This document shows positions 1 to 8,595 of a DNA stretch of 64,000 nt, one piece after another. The first letter of the stretch is position 1; each line of letters begins with the position of its first letter. The position numbers and the translations under genes were made by a program. The stretch is taken from NCBI GenBank assembly GCA_012103455.1, contig WLWT01000002.1:434001-498000 (forward strand). The letters run 5' to 3'. The notes under the pieces were generated by a model. That model was not told the DNA's origin. It searched no databases and saw only the letters and a list, made by a program, of their open reading frames with translations. The DNA comes from Gammaproteobacteria bacterium. GTDB taxonomy: Bacteria > Pseudomonadota > Gammaproteobacteria > HK1.

Positions 1-2581
1 CGGGCCGGCCACGGGTGGGGGCGCCCGCTGGGCCTGGCTCCAGGTAGCGGCCATCGAGCGCCCGTACGATGCCGGCGATCTCCGCTGCTCCGCAGGCCGA
101 CACCGCGGGGCCTAGCTCATGTTGAATGGTGTGCAGGACCTTGAGCGTATTGGGCCATTGCGCCGGTGCTGGCGTGGTGCCGTCAATGAGTTTGCCGGCC
201 AATAATTCCAGGCGCTCCACGGTATCGCCATGGGTTCGCCACGGGGTGTAGGCGAGGGCCAGGGTTGCTGAGTGAAGGGCGGCCGGCCTAGGACCCTGCC
301 ACGGCTCACCGAGGCAACAGTCCAAGGGATCGAAGCCGCCAAGTTCCAGATCACGCGCCAGTGCCCGTACTAGCGAGGCGTTGCCTCCCTTGCCATCACC
401 CCTAGGTAGACGGGTGAGTGCCGCCAGCAAATCCGTGCGCAAGCGGCCTTGCGGACTCTCGCCGAACACGTGCAGGCCGTCGCGTATTTGCAGCTCTTTT
501 AGCTCGCATAAATAGTTATCCAGTTTGGTGAGCGCCGTGTTCGCATCGTCTTGCTGCTCGATGCCGCAGTCGAGGTCCAGGCCGATGGCACCGCTCAGCG
601 CCAAAATCTCATCGCGCAGCACACTCAAGCGCCGTGGGTCCACGCCGGAAGCTTCGTAGTATTCGTCCACCAGCGCTTCCAGCTCGGCCAACGGACCGTA
701 GCTCTCCGCCCGCGTGAGGGGCGGCGTTAGATGATCGACTATGACGGCTTGGGCGCGGCGTTTTGCCTGCGTCCCCTCGCCCGGATCATTGACGATAAAC
801 GGGTAGATATGGGGCAGTGCGCCCAGCGCTGCCTCCGGAAAACACGAGGCGCTTAGGGCGAGCGCTTTTCCCGGCAGCCATTCGAGGTTGCCGTGTTTGC
901 CCATGTGCACGATGGCCTGCACGCGCTCGTGTTCGCGCAACCAGGCGTAGAAAGCCAGGTAACCGTGGGGTGGCACCAGAGCCGGATCATGGTAGGTGGT
1001 GGACGGGTCAATGTTGTATCCGCGCGCCGGCTGCAAGCCGATGATGATGTTGCCACAGCGAAAAGCAGGCAGCGCGAAAGCGGCGTGGGAAGCTGAGTAA
1101 AACGGATCCGCCTCAGGGCTTCCCCAGCGTTCGCTCACTGCTTGTTTAAGCTCCGCCGGCAAGCGGTCAAAGGCCGCCAGATAAGCGTCAAGAGCATAGG
1201 TTTCGTGGATGGTACGCCCATCGGTGGCGGCATTGGTGGGGCCTTCGGCCAGACGGTTGATCAGCCCGTTACCGTCCGCGGGAATGTCTGCGGCCCGATA
1301 GCCTTGGCGGGCCAGGGCGCGCAGCACATTGACCGTGCCCGCCGGTGTGTCCAAGCCGACGCCGTTGCCCAAGCGGCCATCACGGTTGGGATAATTGGCC
1401 AGGATGAGGGCCACACGGCGGGCGGCGGGAGCGGTATCGGCCAACTTCACCCACGCCGCCGCCAAGCGTGCCACGAAGTGGATCCTGTCGGCCCGCGCGG
1501 CGTAAGTGACGATGCCGCATTGGGTACGCTGGTCGAACCGCGCCTCAGCTTTGAACGACACGGCACGGCTCAAAATACGGCCATCGACCTCCGGCAGCGC
1601 CACGTTCATGGCGATATCACGGGCCGATAGGCCCCGTGTGCTGCTCGCCCAATCACCCTCGTTGCCGCCCGAGAAGACCACCTGCAGCACCGGGCAGCCG
1701 GCTGCATCGAATGGGGTAGCGCCGCGCGCGGCGCCCGGCGTGGAGCTGGCGAAGGCGGTGCCGTTCAAGATGAGCTTCGCCTCGGCTTGCAGCACTAAGC
1801 GTTCGATGAGCGCCGCGCAGGCCGGATCTTTCAAGCTGGCGCAATAAAGCGGTAAAGCGTTGATACCCGCCTCGCGAAGTGCCTGGATGAGGTCTAGCAC
1901 CGGCGCCAGATTGTCCGCTTGCACCAGCGCCCGGTACACGATGATCGCCACCACCGGTGCGTCTTTTAGCCATACTGCCCGCAGGTCAACTACATTCCTA
2001 ATGCGGACCTGAGTGCTGCCAGCCTGAGTGCTGGGGGCCGGCCAGTAAATGCCCGCACGAGGCAGAGGGGCGGGCTCCAGCCAGGGGCGCTCATGTCCCA
2101 ACAAGGAGGCTGCGTAATTGAATAATTGGGCGGCATTGTGGCGGCCGCCGTGGAGGCAAAATTGCCACAGACGGTGGCCAGCCGATTCGGGCAAAGTGCT
2201 CTTGGCAGTGAGTTCGGGGTCCGGTTGGTCATCACCCGGGAGCAGCGCGAGCAGAATCCCGTTCTGTTGGCAGGTGTCTACTAGCTGCTCGGTGCCGTAT
2301 GACCAGTAACCGGCGCCGCCCAATAGGCGCACGATGACTAATTTGGCCGCGCCGATGACAGTGTCAACATACCGATCCACCGACAGCGGATGGCGCAGGT
2401 GCATGAGGTTAGCCAGCCGCACGCTGGGAAAATCCGGGTCCAGCTCGGCGCAGGCCGCCGCCAGGCAGGCCAGCTCGGTATCGGCGGCGGACAAAAAAAC
2501 GATGGCGCCTGGAGACTGGCCTAGGTCAACTGCCTCGGAGCCGTCGGAGACGCTGCCCGCTTTGGCCTGTAATAGGTGCAT
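1..2581 (-). CDS. cobN: Cobaltochelatase subunit CobN (3' part missing at window edge)
   Basis: Large subunit of the ATP-dependent cobaltochelatase that inserts cobalt into hydrogenobyrinic acid a,c-diamide in aerobic cobalamin synthesis. The frame stays open from an ATG at 2581 to the left edge, about 860 codons of a family usually above 1200 residues. Family landmarks are visible: VRLLGGAGYWSYG near residue 95, a PVVAIIVYRALVQADN stretch, and the late block ALDGRYLEPGPAGAPTR at the window edge. It lies 41 bp downstream of cobW on the same strand, the usual pairing. A 15-bp direct duplication at 2008-2033 encodes a doubled AGSTQ-like linker without breaking the frame. No CobS or CobT gene is in view. 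Confidence 0.93.
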   Translation of the reverse strand, partial: MHLLQAKAGSVSDGSEAVDLGQSPGAIVFLSAADTELACLAAACAELDPDFPSVRLANLMHLRHPLSVDRYVDTVIGAAKLVIVRLLGGAGYWSYGTEQLVDTCQQNGILLALLPGDDQPDPELTAKSTLPESAGHRLWQFCLHGGRHNAAQLFNYAASLLGHERPWLEPAPLPRAGIYWPAPSTQAGSTQVRIRNVVDLRAVWLKDAPVVAIIVYRALVQADNLAPVLDLIQALREAGINALPLYCASLKDPACAALIERLVLQAEAKLILNGTAFASSTPGAARGATPFDAAGCPVLQVVFSGGNEGDWASSTRGLSARDIAMNVALPEVDGRILSRAVSFKAEARFDQRTQCGIVTYAARADRIHFVARLAAAWVKLADTAPAARRVALILANYPNRDGRLGNGVGLDTPAGTVNVLRALARQGYRAADIPADGNGLINRLAEGPTNAATDGRTIHETYALDAYLAAFDRLPAELKQAVSERWGSPEADPFYSASHAAFALPAFRCGNIIIGLQPARGYNIDPSTTYHDPALVPPHGYLAFYAWLREHERVQAIVHMGKHGNLEWLPGKALALSASCFPEAALGALPHIYPFIVNDPGEGTQAKRRAQAVIVDHLTPPLTRAESYGPLAELEALVDEYYEASGVDPRRLSVLRDEILALSGAIGLDLDCGIEQQDDANTALTKLDNYLCELKELQIRDGLHVFGESPQGRLRTDLLAALTRLPRGDGKGGNASLVRALARDLELGGFDPLDCCLGEPWQGPRPAALHSATLALAYTPWRTHGDTVERLELLAGKLIDGTTPAPAQWPNTLKVLHTIQHELGPAVSACGAAEIAGIVRALDGRYLEPGPAGAPTRGRP

Positions 2582-2622
2582 AAGTTGTCATCAACACCGG
2601 GTTTTGTAACGCCTGGACCGGG

Positions 2623-3651
2623 TCAGTGCGCCAGCGCCTCGCGAATAGCCGCTTCGTCCATGCCGGTCTCGCCGATCACCACTAGTCGCGTACGGCGGGT
2701 TTCGCCGGCCGTCCATTCGCGATCGTAGTGATGCTGAATGCGCGCGCCCACGCCCTGTAGCAGCAGGCGCATGTCTTTTCCGCCGATGGCGGCGAAGCCT
2801 TTTACCCGCAGGATGTTATGCGCCGGAATAATGGCTTGCAGTTGCTTGACCAAAGCCTGTGGCGATGGCAACACGCCCAACTCTACAGTGAAGCTGGCGA
2901 AATCGTCATGGTCATGTTCGCCCGCTGCGTCCATATGCGACGGCCTGGACGCCAGATCATCTTCGGCTGCCGCTGCCAGGCCGAGCAACACCACCGGGTC
3001 CACTTCGCCGTGGCGCGCCGTTACCATCTTCACCATGGGCCGCAGTTGCTCCTTGACCGTGGTGGTCACCGGCGCCAGCTCGCCGCCGTTCAATAAATCG
3101 GTCTTGTTGAGCACCACCAGATCGGCGCAGGCTAGCTGCTCCTCGAACAGCTCCCCTAGCGGACTTTCGTGATCGAGAGCATCATCGGCCAGCCGTTGCG
3201 CTTGGACCGCCCCGGTGTCGCTGGCGAACTGGCCGGCGGCCACGGCAGGCGCATCGACTACCGTCACCACGCCGTCCACCGTCACTCGCGTGCGTATGTC
3301 CGGCCAATTGAAGGCTTGCACCAAGGGTTTGGGCAATGCCAGCCCGGAGGTTTCGATGACGATGTGGTGCGGCGGCTGCTCCCGATCCAATAGTTTCTCG
3401 ATAGTGGGGATGAAGTCATCGGCTACCGTGCAGCACAGACAGCCGTTGGTCAGTTCCACCACGTCGTCCTCTGCACAGCCCTCTATGGCGCAACTCTTCA
3501 GGATGTCGCCGTCCACGCCCAAATCGCCGAATTCATTGATGATGAGGGCGATGCGCCGTCCCCGTGCGGTGGCGAGTAGATGGCGGATCATGCTGGTCTT
3601 GCCGGCGCCGAGAAAGCCGGTGACGACGGTGGCGGGTATTTTTTGGGCCAT
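2623..3651 (-). CDS. cobW: CobW-family GTPase, cobalamin metallochaperone
   Basis: G3E-family P-loop GTPase of 342 residues, thought to deliver cobalt to the cobaltochelatase. The P-loop GFLGAGKT is at residues 12-19, the metal-binding CLCC motif at 71-74 and the guanine-specificity motif NKTD at 182-185. A His/Asp-rich stretch (GEHDHDD) near residue 245 may add metal binding. The C-terminal CobW domain is complete, ending in TGMDEAAIREALAH. It is probably co-transcribed with cobN, which starts 41 bp downstream, and is divergent from cysG across a 230-bp gap. I looked in that gap for a cobalamin riboswitch and saw none. Confidence 0.95.
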   Translation of the reverse strand: MAQKIPATVVTGFLGAGKTSMIRHLLATARGRRIALIINEFGDLGVDGDILKSCAIEGCAEDDVVELTNGCLCCTVADDFIPTIEKLLDREQPPHHIVIETSGLALPKPLVQAFNWPDIRTRVTVDGVVTVVDAPAVAAGQFASDTGAVQAQRLADDALDHESPLGELFEEQLACADLVVLNKTDLLNGGELAPVTTTVKEQLRPMVKMVTARHGEVDPVVLLGLAAAAEDDLASRPSHMDAAGEHDHDDFASFTVELGVLPSPQALVKQLQAIIPAHNILRVKGFAAIGGKDMRLLLQGVGARIQHHYDREWTAGETRRTRLVVIGETGMDEAAIREALAH

Positions 3652-3881
3652 GATGGTGGTGATTGACGGTGGGCCGGGCGCGCATATGGTAGCCCAATTG
3701 CCGGCGCCGCCAATGACGCCGTGGCGCCGTTATTTCTCCGGCTGCGCCATGGATAGCTAGATCGCCTTGAGCGTGACGCGCTGGCGCCGCAAACTCGTGC
3801 GTTTTAATCGTATGGCGGTGGTTGGCGGCTTAGCCTCCCATAGCTCGATAGCGGGTTAACCCGAAGGGCGAATGAACTTCG

Positions 3882-5303
3882 ATGGATACGCTACCCATCT
3901 TCTTGCGTTTGCGTGACCGCGCTTGCTTGGTGGTGGGCGCCGGGCCGGTCGCCGCCGGCAAAGCGGACGTTCTAGTCAAAGCGGGCGCCAGGGTATTGGT
4001 GGTGGCGCCGGAGATCGGCGAGCGGGTGGCGCGGGCCGCGCAAGCGGGGGGGGTGGAGGTGCGCCAAGAACGCTTTGCCGCAACTCATCTGTACGGCCAA
4101 GCACTGGTGATCGCCGCGACCGATGACGCGGCGCTCAACGCGCATATCGTCGAGTTGGCCGCGGCGCGGGGGATCTTGGCCAACGCGGCTTCGGATGCCA
4201 ACGCTGGCAGCTTCATCATGCCGGCCATCATCGATCGCTCGCCGGTGGTAGCGGCTGTTTCCACAGGCGGTGCGTCGCCGGTGTTGGCGCGCTTCGTGCG
4301 CGCGCGGCTGGAGACCTTAATCCCCCGCTCGTTTGGTGAGTTGGCCATCTTGGCGCGTGAGTTCAGGGGCGCGGTGAAGGAGCGGTTACCCACGGTATCT
4401 GCGCGGCGCGCGTTTTGGGACCGTATTTTCAGCGGTCCGGTGGCCGAGCTGGTGTTCAGTGGCCGGCGCGCGCAGGCGCGCGCGGCGTTGGCTCATGCTC
4501 TTGAGCACCTCGGCGGCACCACCGGCGAAGTCTATCTGGTGGGGGCGGGGCCCGGTGATCCGGACTTATTGAGCTTCCGTGCCATGCGCTTGATGCAGCA
4601 AGCCGATGTGGTGGTCTACGACCGGCTGGTGTCGGCTGAAGTGCTGGATTTGGTGCGCCGTGACGCGGAGAAGATCTACGCCGGTAAGAAGCGCAGTCAA
4701 CACACCCTGGTGCAAGAAGAGATCAATGCTCTGCTGGTGCGCCTGGCCAAGGAAGGCCGCAAAGTGCTGCGCCTGAAGGGGGGTGATCCTTTTGTGTTCG
4801 GGCGCGGCGGCGAGGAGATCGCCACCTTGGCGGACGAGAACATTCCATTTCAGGTGGTCCCGGGGGTGACCGCCGCCTCCGGGTGTGCCGCCTACGCGGG
4901 TATTCCCCTGACCCACCGCGACCATGCGCACGCGTGTCTTTTCGTGACCGGCAATACCCGCAATGGAGCGATCGAGCTGGATTGGCCGGCGCTGATCCGG
5001 CCTATGCAAACCGTCGTGATCTATATGGGGCTCACGGGTTTGACGACTATTTGCGCCAAGCTGATCGAGCATGGCATGGATGGCGCCACGCCAGCGGCCT
5101 TGGTCCAGCAAGGGACCCTGCGCGAGCAACGGGTTATTACCGCCACCGTCGCCACTTTGCCGCGGGCGGTGCAAGGCGGCGGTGTGCGCACGCCCAGTCT
5201 GGTTATTATCGGTGGCGTCGTGACCTTGCATGAATCGCTCAAGTGGTTTGCCCCCGAGGCGGTTGGCGAGGCCCACCGTACCCTGGCGGCGCGGGACATC
5301 TGA
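3882..5303 (+). CDS. cysG: Siroheme synthase CysG (fused dehydrogenase/ferrochelatase and uroporphyrinogen-III methyltransferase)
   Basis: Trifunctional enzyme of 473 residues that turns uroporphyrinogen III into precorrin-2, sirohydrochlorin and siroheme. The N-terminal half has the NAD-binding fold (VVGAGPVAAGK at about 17-27) and the CysG dimerisation region. The C-terminal half, from about residue 215, is a SUMT domain with VYLVGAGPGDPDLLS and the SAM-binding block RLKGGDPFVFGRGGEE. Length and start (MDTLPIFLRLRDR) match the family. The SUMT activity also supplies precorrin-2 to the cobalamin pathway, which fits the neighbouring cob genes. cobD begins 29 bp after its stop. Confidence 0.96.
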   Translation: MDTLPIFLRLRDRACLVVGAGPVAAGKADVLVKAGARVLVVAPEIGERVARAAQAGGVEVRQERFAATHLYGQALVIAATDDAALNAHIVELAAARGILANAASDANAGSFIMPAIIDRSPVVAAVSTGGASPVLARFVRARLETLIPRSFGELAILAREFRGAVKERLPTVSARRAFWDRIFSGPVAELVFSGRRAQARAALAHALEHLGGTTGEVYLVGAGPGDPDLLSFRAMRLMQQADVVVYDRLVSAEVLDLVRRDAEKIYAGKKRSQHTLVQEEINALLVRLAKEGRKVLRLKGGDPFVFGRGGEEIATLADENIPFQVVPGVTAASGCAAYAGIPLTHRDHAHACLFVTGNTRNGAIELDWPALIRPMQTVVIYMGLTGLTTICAKLIEHGMDGATPAALVQQGTLREQRVITATVATLPRAVQGGGVRTPSLVIIGGVVTLHESLKWFAPEAVGEAHRTLAARDI

Positions 5304-5332
5304 GAGGGCTGCTTGATGAGGCAGGGCGCTTG

Positions 5333-6346
5333 ATGGAGCATGGCGGCAGATTGGCCGTAGCGGCGCGCCGCTACGGCGGCGCTCCCGAGGAGTGGATCGA
5401 TCTGTCCACTGCAATCAATCCGTGGTCCTATCCGGTACCTGGACTCGCCCCGCAGATCTGGAGCCGTCTGCCCGAGCCGGAACAGGTGCAACAGTTGGAG
5501 GAGATAGCCAGAACCGCCTATGGGGCGCCTGATGCAGCGCAAGTGGTGGCAGCGGCGGGGACGCAAGCACTCATCCAAATGTTGCCGCGCCTGTTACCGA
5601 AGCGCCGGGTTTTCGTGTTATCGCCCACCTATGGCGAACACGCGCTGTGCTGGCGGCGTGGGGGGCACGATGTGCATCTTTGTCATTCGCTGGATGCGCT
5701 GAGCGATTACTCTGGTGTACTCGTTTTGACCCGCCCCAACAATCCGGATGGCCGGGTAATCGATAGCGCGGTATTGGCGGTTTTGAGCGCCCGTTTGCGC
5801 AGTAGCGGCGGTGTGCTGATCATCGATGAAGCGTTCGCCGACACCTGTCCTGAAATGAGCCTTGCGCCCGAGAGCGATCAGGCGCATCTGGTGGTACTGC
5901 GGTCTTTCGGCAAGTTTTTTGGCCTGGCCGGGGTGCGGCTGGGATTCGCGCTTACGGGCGATGCGGGGCTGGCGGCGCGGCTACGCGAGCATCTGGGACC
6001 GTGGGCGCTTTCGGCCCCGGCCATCGCCATCGGCCAGCAGGCGTTGGCGGATTCCGATTGGATAACCCGAAGCCGTATGCGCTTGGTAACCATGGCGCGC
6101 AAGACGGAAACGGTGGTAGCGAAGGCCGGCGTTCGCCGGGTTGGGCAGCACCCTTTGTTTATCCTGCTGCATTGCGATGCGCCGCGCGCCGCCCAGAGGT
6201 TGGCGCGCGCGCGCATCCTGGTGCGTACCTTCAAGGATCATGAACAATGGCTGCGGATCGGGTGTGTGCCTGATGAGGAGTGTTTGCGCCAGCTTTGCGC
6301 CATCGTGTCCGAGGCTGGAGCAGCGGCGCCCGTTGGTTCTAAATAG
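5333..6346 (+). CDS. cobD: Threonine-phosphate decarboxylase CobD (CobC type), PLP enzyme
   Basis: Class I/II aminotransferase-fold PLP enzyme of 337 residues that makes (R)-1-amino-2-propanol phosphate for the cobalamin nucleotide loop. The N-terminal family signature HGGRLAVAARRYG followed by WIDLSTAINPWSYP is present. The PLP lysine is in SFGKFFGLAGVRLGF at about residue 195, and the PLP aspartate block reads LIIDEAFAD. The start was set at 5333 because the family begins with this HGG block. The frame is open upstream to 5243, but that stretch overlaps cysG and is not family-like. It is probably in an operon with cysG. Confidence 0.93.
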   Translation: MEHGGRLAVAARRYGGAPEEWIDLSTAINPWSYPVPGLAPQIWSRLPEPEQVQQLEEIARTAYGAPDAAQVVAAAGTQALIQMLPRLLPKRRVFVLSPTYGEHALCWRRGGHDVHLCHSLDALSDYSGVLVLTRPNNPDGRVIDSAVLAVLSARLRSSGGVLIIDEAFADTCPEMSLAPESDQAHLVVLRSFGKFFGLAGVRLGFALTGDAGLAARLREHLGPWALSAPAIAIGQQALADSDWITRSRMRLVTMARKTETVVAKAGVRRVGQHPLFILLHCDAPRAAQRLARARILVRTFKDHEQWLRIGCVPDEECLRQLCAIVSEAGAAAPVGSK

Positions 6347-6409
6347 TTGGCTAAGTAGTCGGCTTAGACTGCTGTTCGTCCGTGGCTAATGGCAGCGGCG
6401 AGAGCCCTT

Positions 6410-6712
6410 ATGACCCTGGGCTTACTCATCAAAAACGGCACCGCCATCAATGGTTCCGGCGGTGCTCGCTATCAGGCGGATGTGGGTGTGGCTAATGGCA
6501 CGCTCGTTGAGCTCGGGCGTATTCGTAGCAAGACCCTGGATGCCGAGGGCCACATCGTGGCGCCGGGATTTATTGACGGTCACACCCATAGGGATGCCCA
6601 GGTGGCTTGGGATCGGCTAGGCAGTTGTTCGTGTTGGCATGGGCTGGCACACGGCAAGCTATACAAGCGCCGGCTACGGATCGATACTGGCGTTCCTGAG
6701 AGGGCTTTTTGA
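6410..6712 (+). pseudogene. Truncated N-acyl-D-amino-acid deacylase (amidohydrolase) N-terminus
   Basis: About 80 residues match the N-terminus of D-aminoacylase-type amidohydrolases: LLIKNGTAINGSGG, then VAPGFIDGHTHRDAQVAWD with the metal-binding HTH, then SCSCWHG. After that the homology stops and about 20 unrelated residues lead to a stop. A working enzyme has about 480-580 residues, so the barrel and the remaining metal ligands are gone. An in-frame ATG exists upstream at 6389, but the family starts near the ATG at 6410. This is a remnant left by a deletion, unlikely to be functional. Confidence 0.8.
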
Positions 6713-6753
6713 CAAGAGCCGTAGCGCAGCGGCGGTAAACGGCGGTTAGCAAT

Positions 6754-7224
6754 ATGTCTCGCGAGTTCGATATTGCGCTGGCGCAGGAGCGGGACGCTGC
6801 GGCCATCGCGCGCATGTCCCGCGAGCTGATCGAACACGGCCTCGGCTGGAGTTGGCGCGAAGCCCGGGTGCTGCGCTGCATCTGCTCACCGGACACCAAC
6901 GTACCTGTCATCCGCGCCGGTGGCCGCATCGCCGCCTTCGCCATCATGCACTACCGCGACACCGAGGCAGATTTACTGCTATTCGCCGTGGCGCCTGAAT
7001 GCCGCCGCCAAGGCATGGCTAGTGCTCTCATCGAATGGCTGCTGACGACCGCCCGCGTGGCCGGTGTCGAGCAGATCCGGTTGGAGGTACGGGCCGGTAA
7101 CCGGCCAGGCCGTGCGTTTTACGAGAATGCGGGTTTCACCATCGTTGCTCGGTTGCCGGAGTATTACCAGGGGCGGGAGTCGGCCATGCGTATGGTGCTT
7201 AAGGTGGCGGCGCCAGTTGGGTAA
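6754..7224 (+). CDS. GNAT-family N-acetyltransferase
   Basis: A 156-residue protein with a complete GNAT fold. The acetyl-CoA binding A motif reads VAPECRRQGMASALIEWLL near residue 85-105, followed by LEVRAGNRPGRAFYENAGF, which is typical of RimI-like and small-molecule acetyltransferases. The substrate cannot be read from the sequence. It stands between the amidohydrolase remnant and the palindrome at 7228-7266, with no clear operon partner. Confidence 0.88.
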   Translation: MSREFDIALAQERDAAAIARMSRELIEHGLGWSWREARVLRCICSPDTNVPVIRAGGRIAAFAIMHYRDTEADLLLFAVAPECRRQGMASALIEWLLTTARVAGVEQIRLEVRAGNRPGRAFYENAGFTIVARLPEYYQGRESAMRMVLKVAAPVG

Positions 7225-7227
7225 GGT

Positions 7228-7266
7228 ATTTGGCAGATTGTAAGTTGAACTTACAATCTGCCAAAT
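7228..7266. promoter_or_regulatory. Perfect 19-bp-arm palindrome in front of the DUF4143 ATPase gene
   Basis: Two 19-base arms (7228-7246 and 7248-7266, beginning ATTTGGCAGATTG) are exact reverse complements around one central base. The element begins 3 bp after the acetyltransferase stop and ends 25 bp before the ATG at 7292. It lacks a terminator-like U tract. The position suggests an operator or other binding site for the ATPase gene, or the recognition end of a mobile unit carrying it. Confidence 0.75.
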
Positions 7267-7291
7267 TGGCAACACGCAGTGCGCCTTGCTC

Positions 7292-8463
7292 ATGAAATTC
7301 TACCTCCAGCGTGAAAGTAGCCGGTTGCTTGACCGATTCGCCAAAGGGTTTCCGATTATCGGCATTACCGGGCCTAGACAATCGGGTAAAACCACGCTGG
7401 CGCGTCACCACTTTGCCGACAAGCCTTACGTGACGCTGGAAAATCCTGATCATTTGCACTTCGCCCAGGAGGATCCTAGGGGGTTTCTCGCGCACTATCC
7501 CGATGGCGCGATATTCGACGAAATCCAGCGGTGCCCGTCCCTGTTCTCCTATATTCAGGGTCAAGTGGATGGATCCGGGCAGATGGCGCGCTACATCTTA
7601 ACCGGATCGCAACAGTTCGGGCTGCGTGCCGGCATCAGTCAATCACTGGCGGGGAGAATCGGATTACTACAGCTTTTGCCGTTTTCCCTGCGCGAACTAC
7701 AAAACAATAAAATCGCCCAAGAGCCGCTCTACACCCTTATCCACAAGGGGTTTACCCACCCCTCTACGATAGGCCACTGACGCCTCAAGACTGGTATGGC
7801 GCGTATGCGCAGACCTACGTCGAGCGCGATGTCAAGCAAGTCCTCAATATCAAAGACGCCAATGTGTTTAGAACTTTCTTGAAGCTGTGTGCGGGCCGGG
7901 TCGGGCAGATTATGAGTATGAGTAGCCTCGGCAGTGACTGCGGGGTTTCTCACAACACGGTTAAAGAGTGGCTATCGGTATTGGAATCCAGTTACCTGGT
8001 GTACAAACTGCCACCGCACTTCGAGAATTTTTCCAAGCGGCTCGTAAAGAGTCCAAAGTACTATTTTTATGACACGGGTTTACTGTGCTGGTTGCTAGGG
8101 ATTCGGCAAGCCGGGCATATAAGCACACACCCGCTAAAGGGATCGATCTTTGAAAATTTTGTTGTCAGCGAGCTTTGCAAATCCCAAATAGCGCAGGGGC
8201 GTGAAGCCAATTTGTATTTCTGGCGCGATCGTACCGGGCTGGAGATCGACCTTATAGTGGAGGCCGGTCTATCGCTGACGCCGATTGAAATAAAAGCAGG
8301 TCGGACGATAACGCACGATTACTTTAAAAACCTGCGGCGCTGGATGGCGTTGGCCGGTGATCGTGGCCGTGACCCCATGGTGATTTATGCTGGCGATGAA
8401 AATCAGGCGCGCTCGCCGGCAGCGGTTTTTTCCTGGAAGTCTGTCAGCGAGATAATCGCCTAG
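7292..8463 (+). pseudogene. AAA+ ATPase with DUF4143 domain, interrupted by one frameshift
   Basis: The first part (7292-7750) carries the AAA domain with Walker A GPRQSGKTT at about residues 26-34 and Walker B AIFDEIQRC. The second part continues in another frame. It has the family's WYGAYAQTYVERDV block, the winged-helix region, the DUF4143 block KRLVKSPKYYFYDTGLL and the nuclease-like end GLEIDLIVE...PIEIKAG. The frame changes at about 7747-7753, within a GGGGTTT run. One missing base restores a full protein of about 390 residues, the normal length. It may be a recent lesion or an assembly error. Family members are often found as solitary, horizontally moved genes. Confidence 0.85.
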
Positions 8464-8595
8464 CCATGACGCGGTAGTGGTGCCGGTTGGGTAAAGCTGC
8501 AATAACCGAAAGCCCTGCCTTCGCACTGATGGCCCTCGCACTGATGACAAGAGCCGCGGCGCAGAGCGCTTTGCACGGGGCGCAGAGCGCGCGCC

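Noticed and set aside
1142..1630. 162-residue plus-strand open frame
   Set aside because: Antisense to the conserved cobN frame, with no recognisable protein features.
3652..3881. Possible cobalamin riboswitch between cobW and cysG
   Set aside because: I looked on both strands for the conserved B12-box type blocks and found none.
4566..5414. 282-residue minus-strand open frame
   Set aside because: It lies antisense to cysG, in a GC-rich gene where shadow frames are expected.
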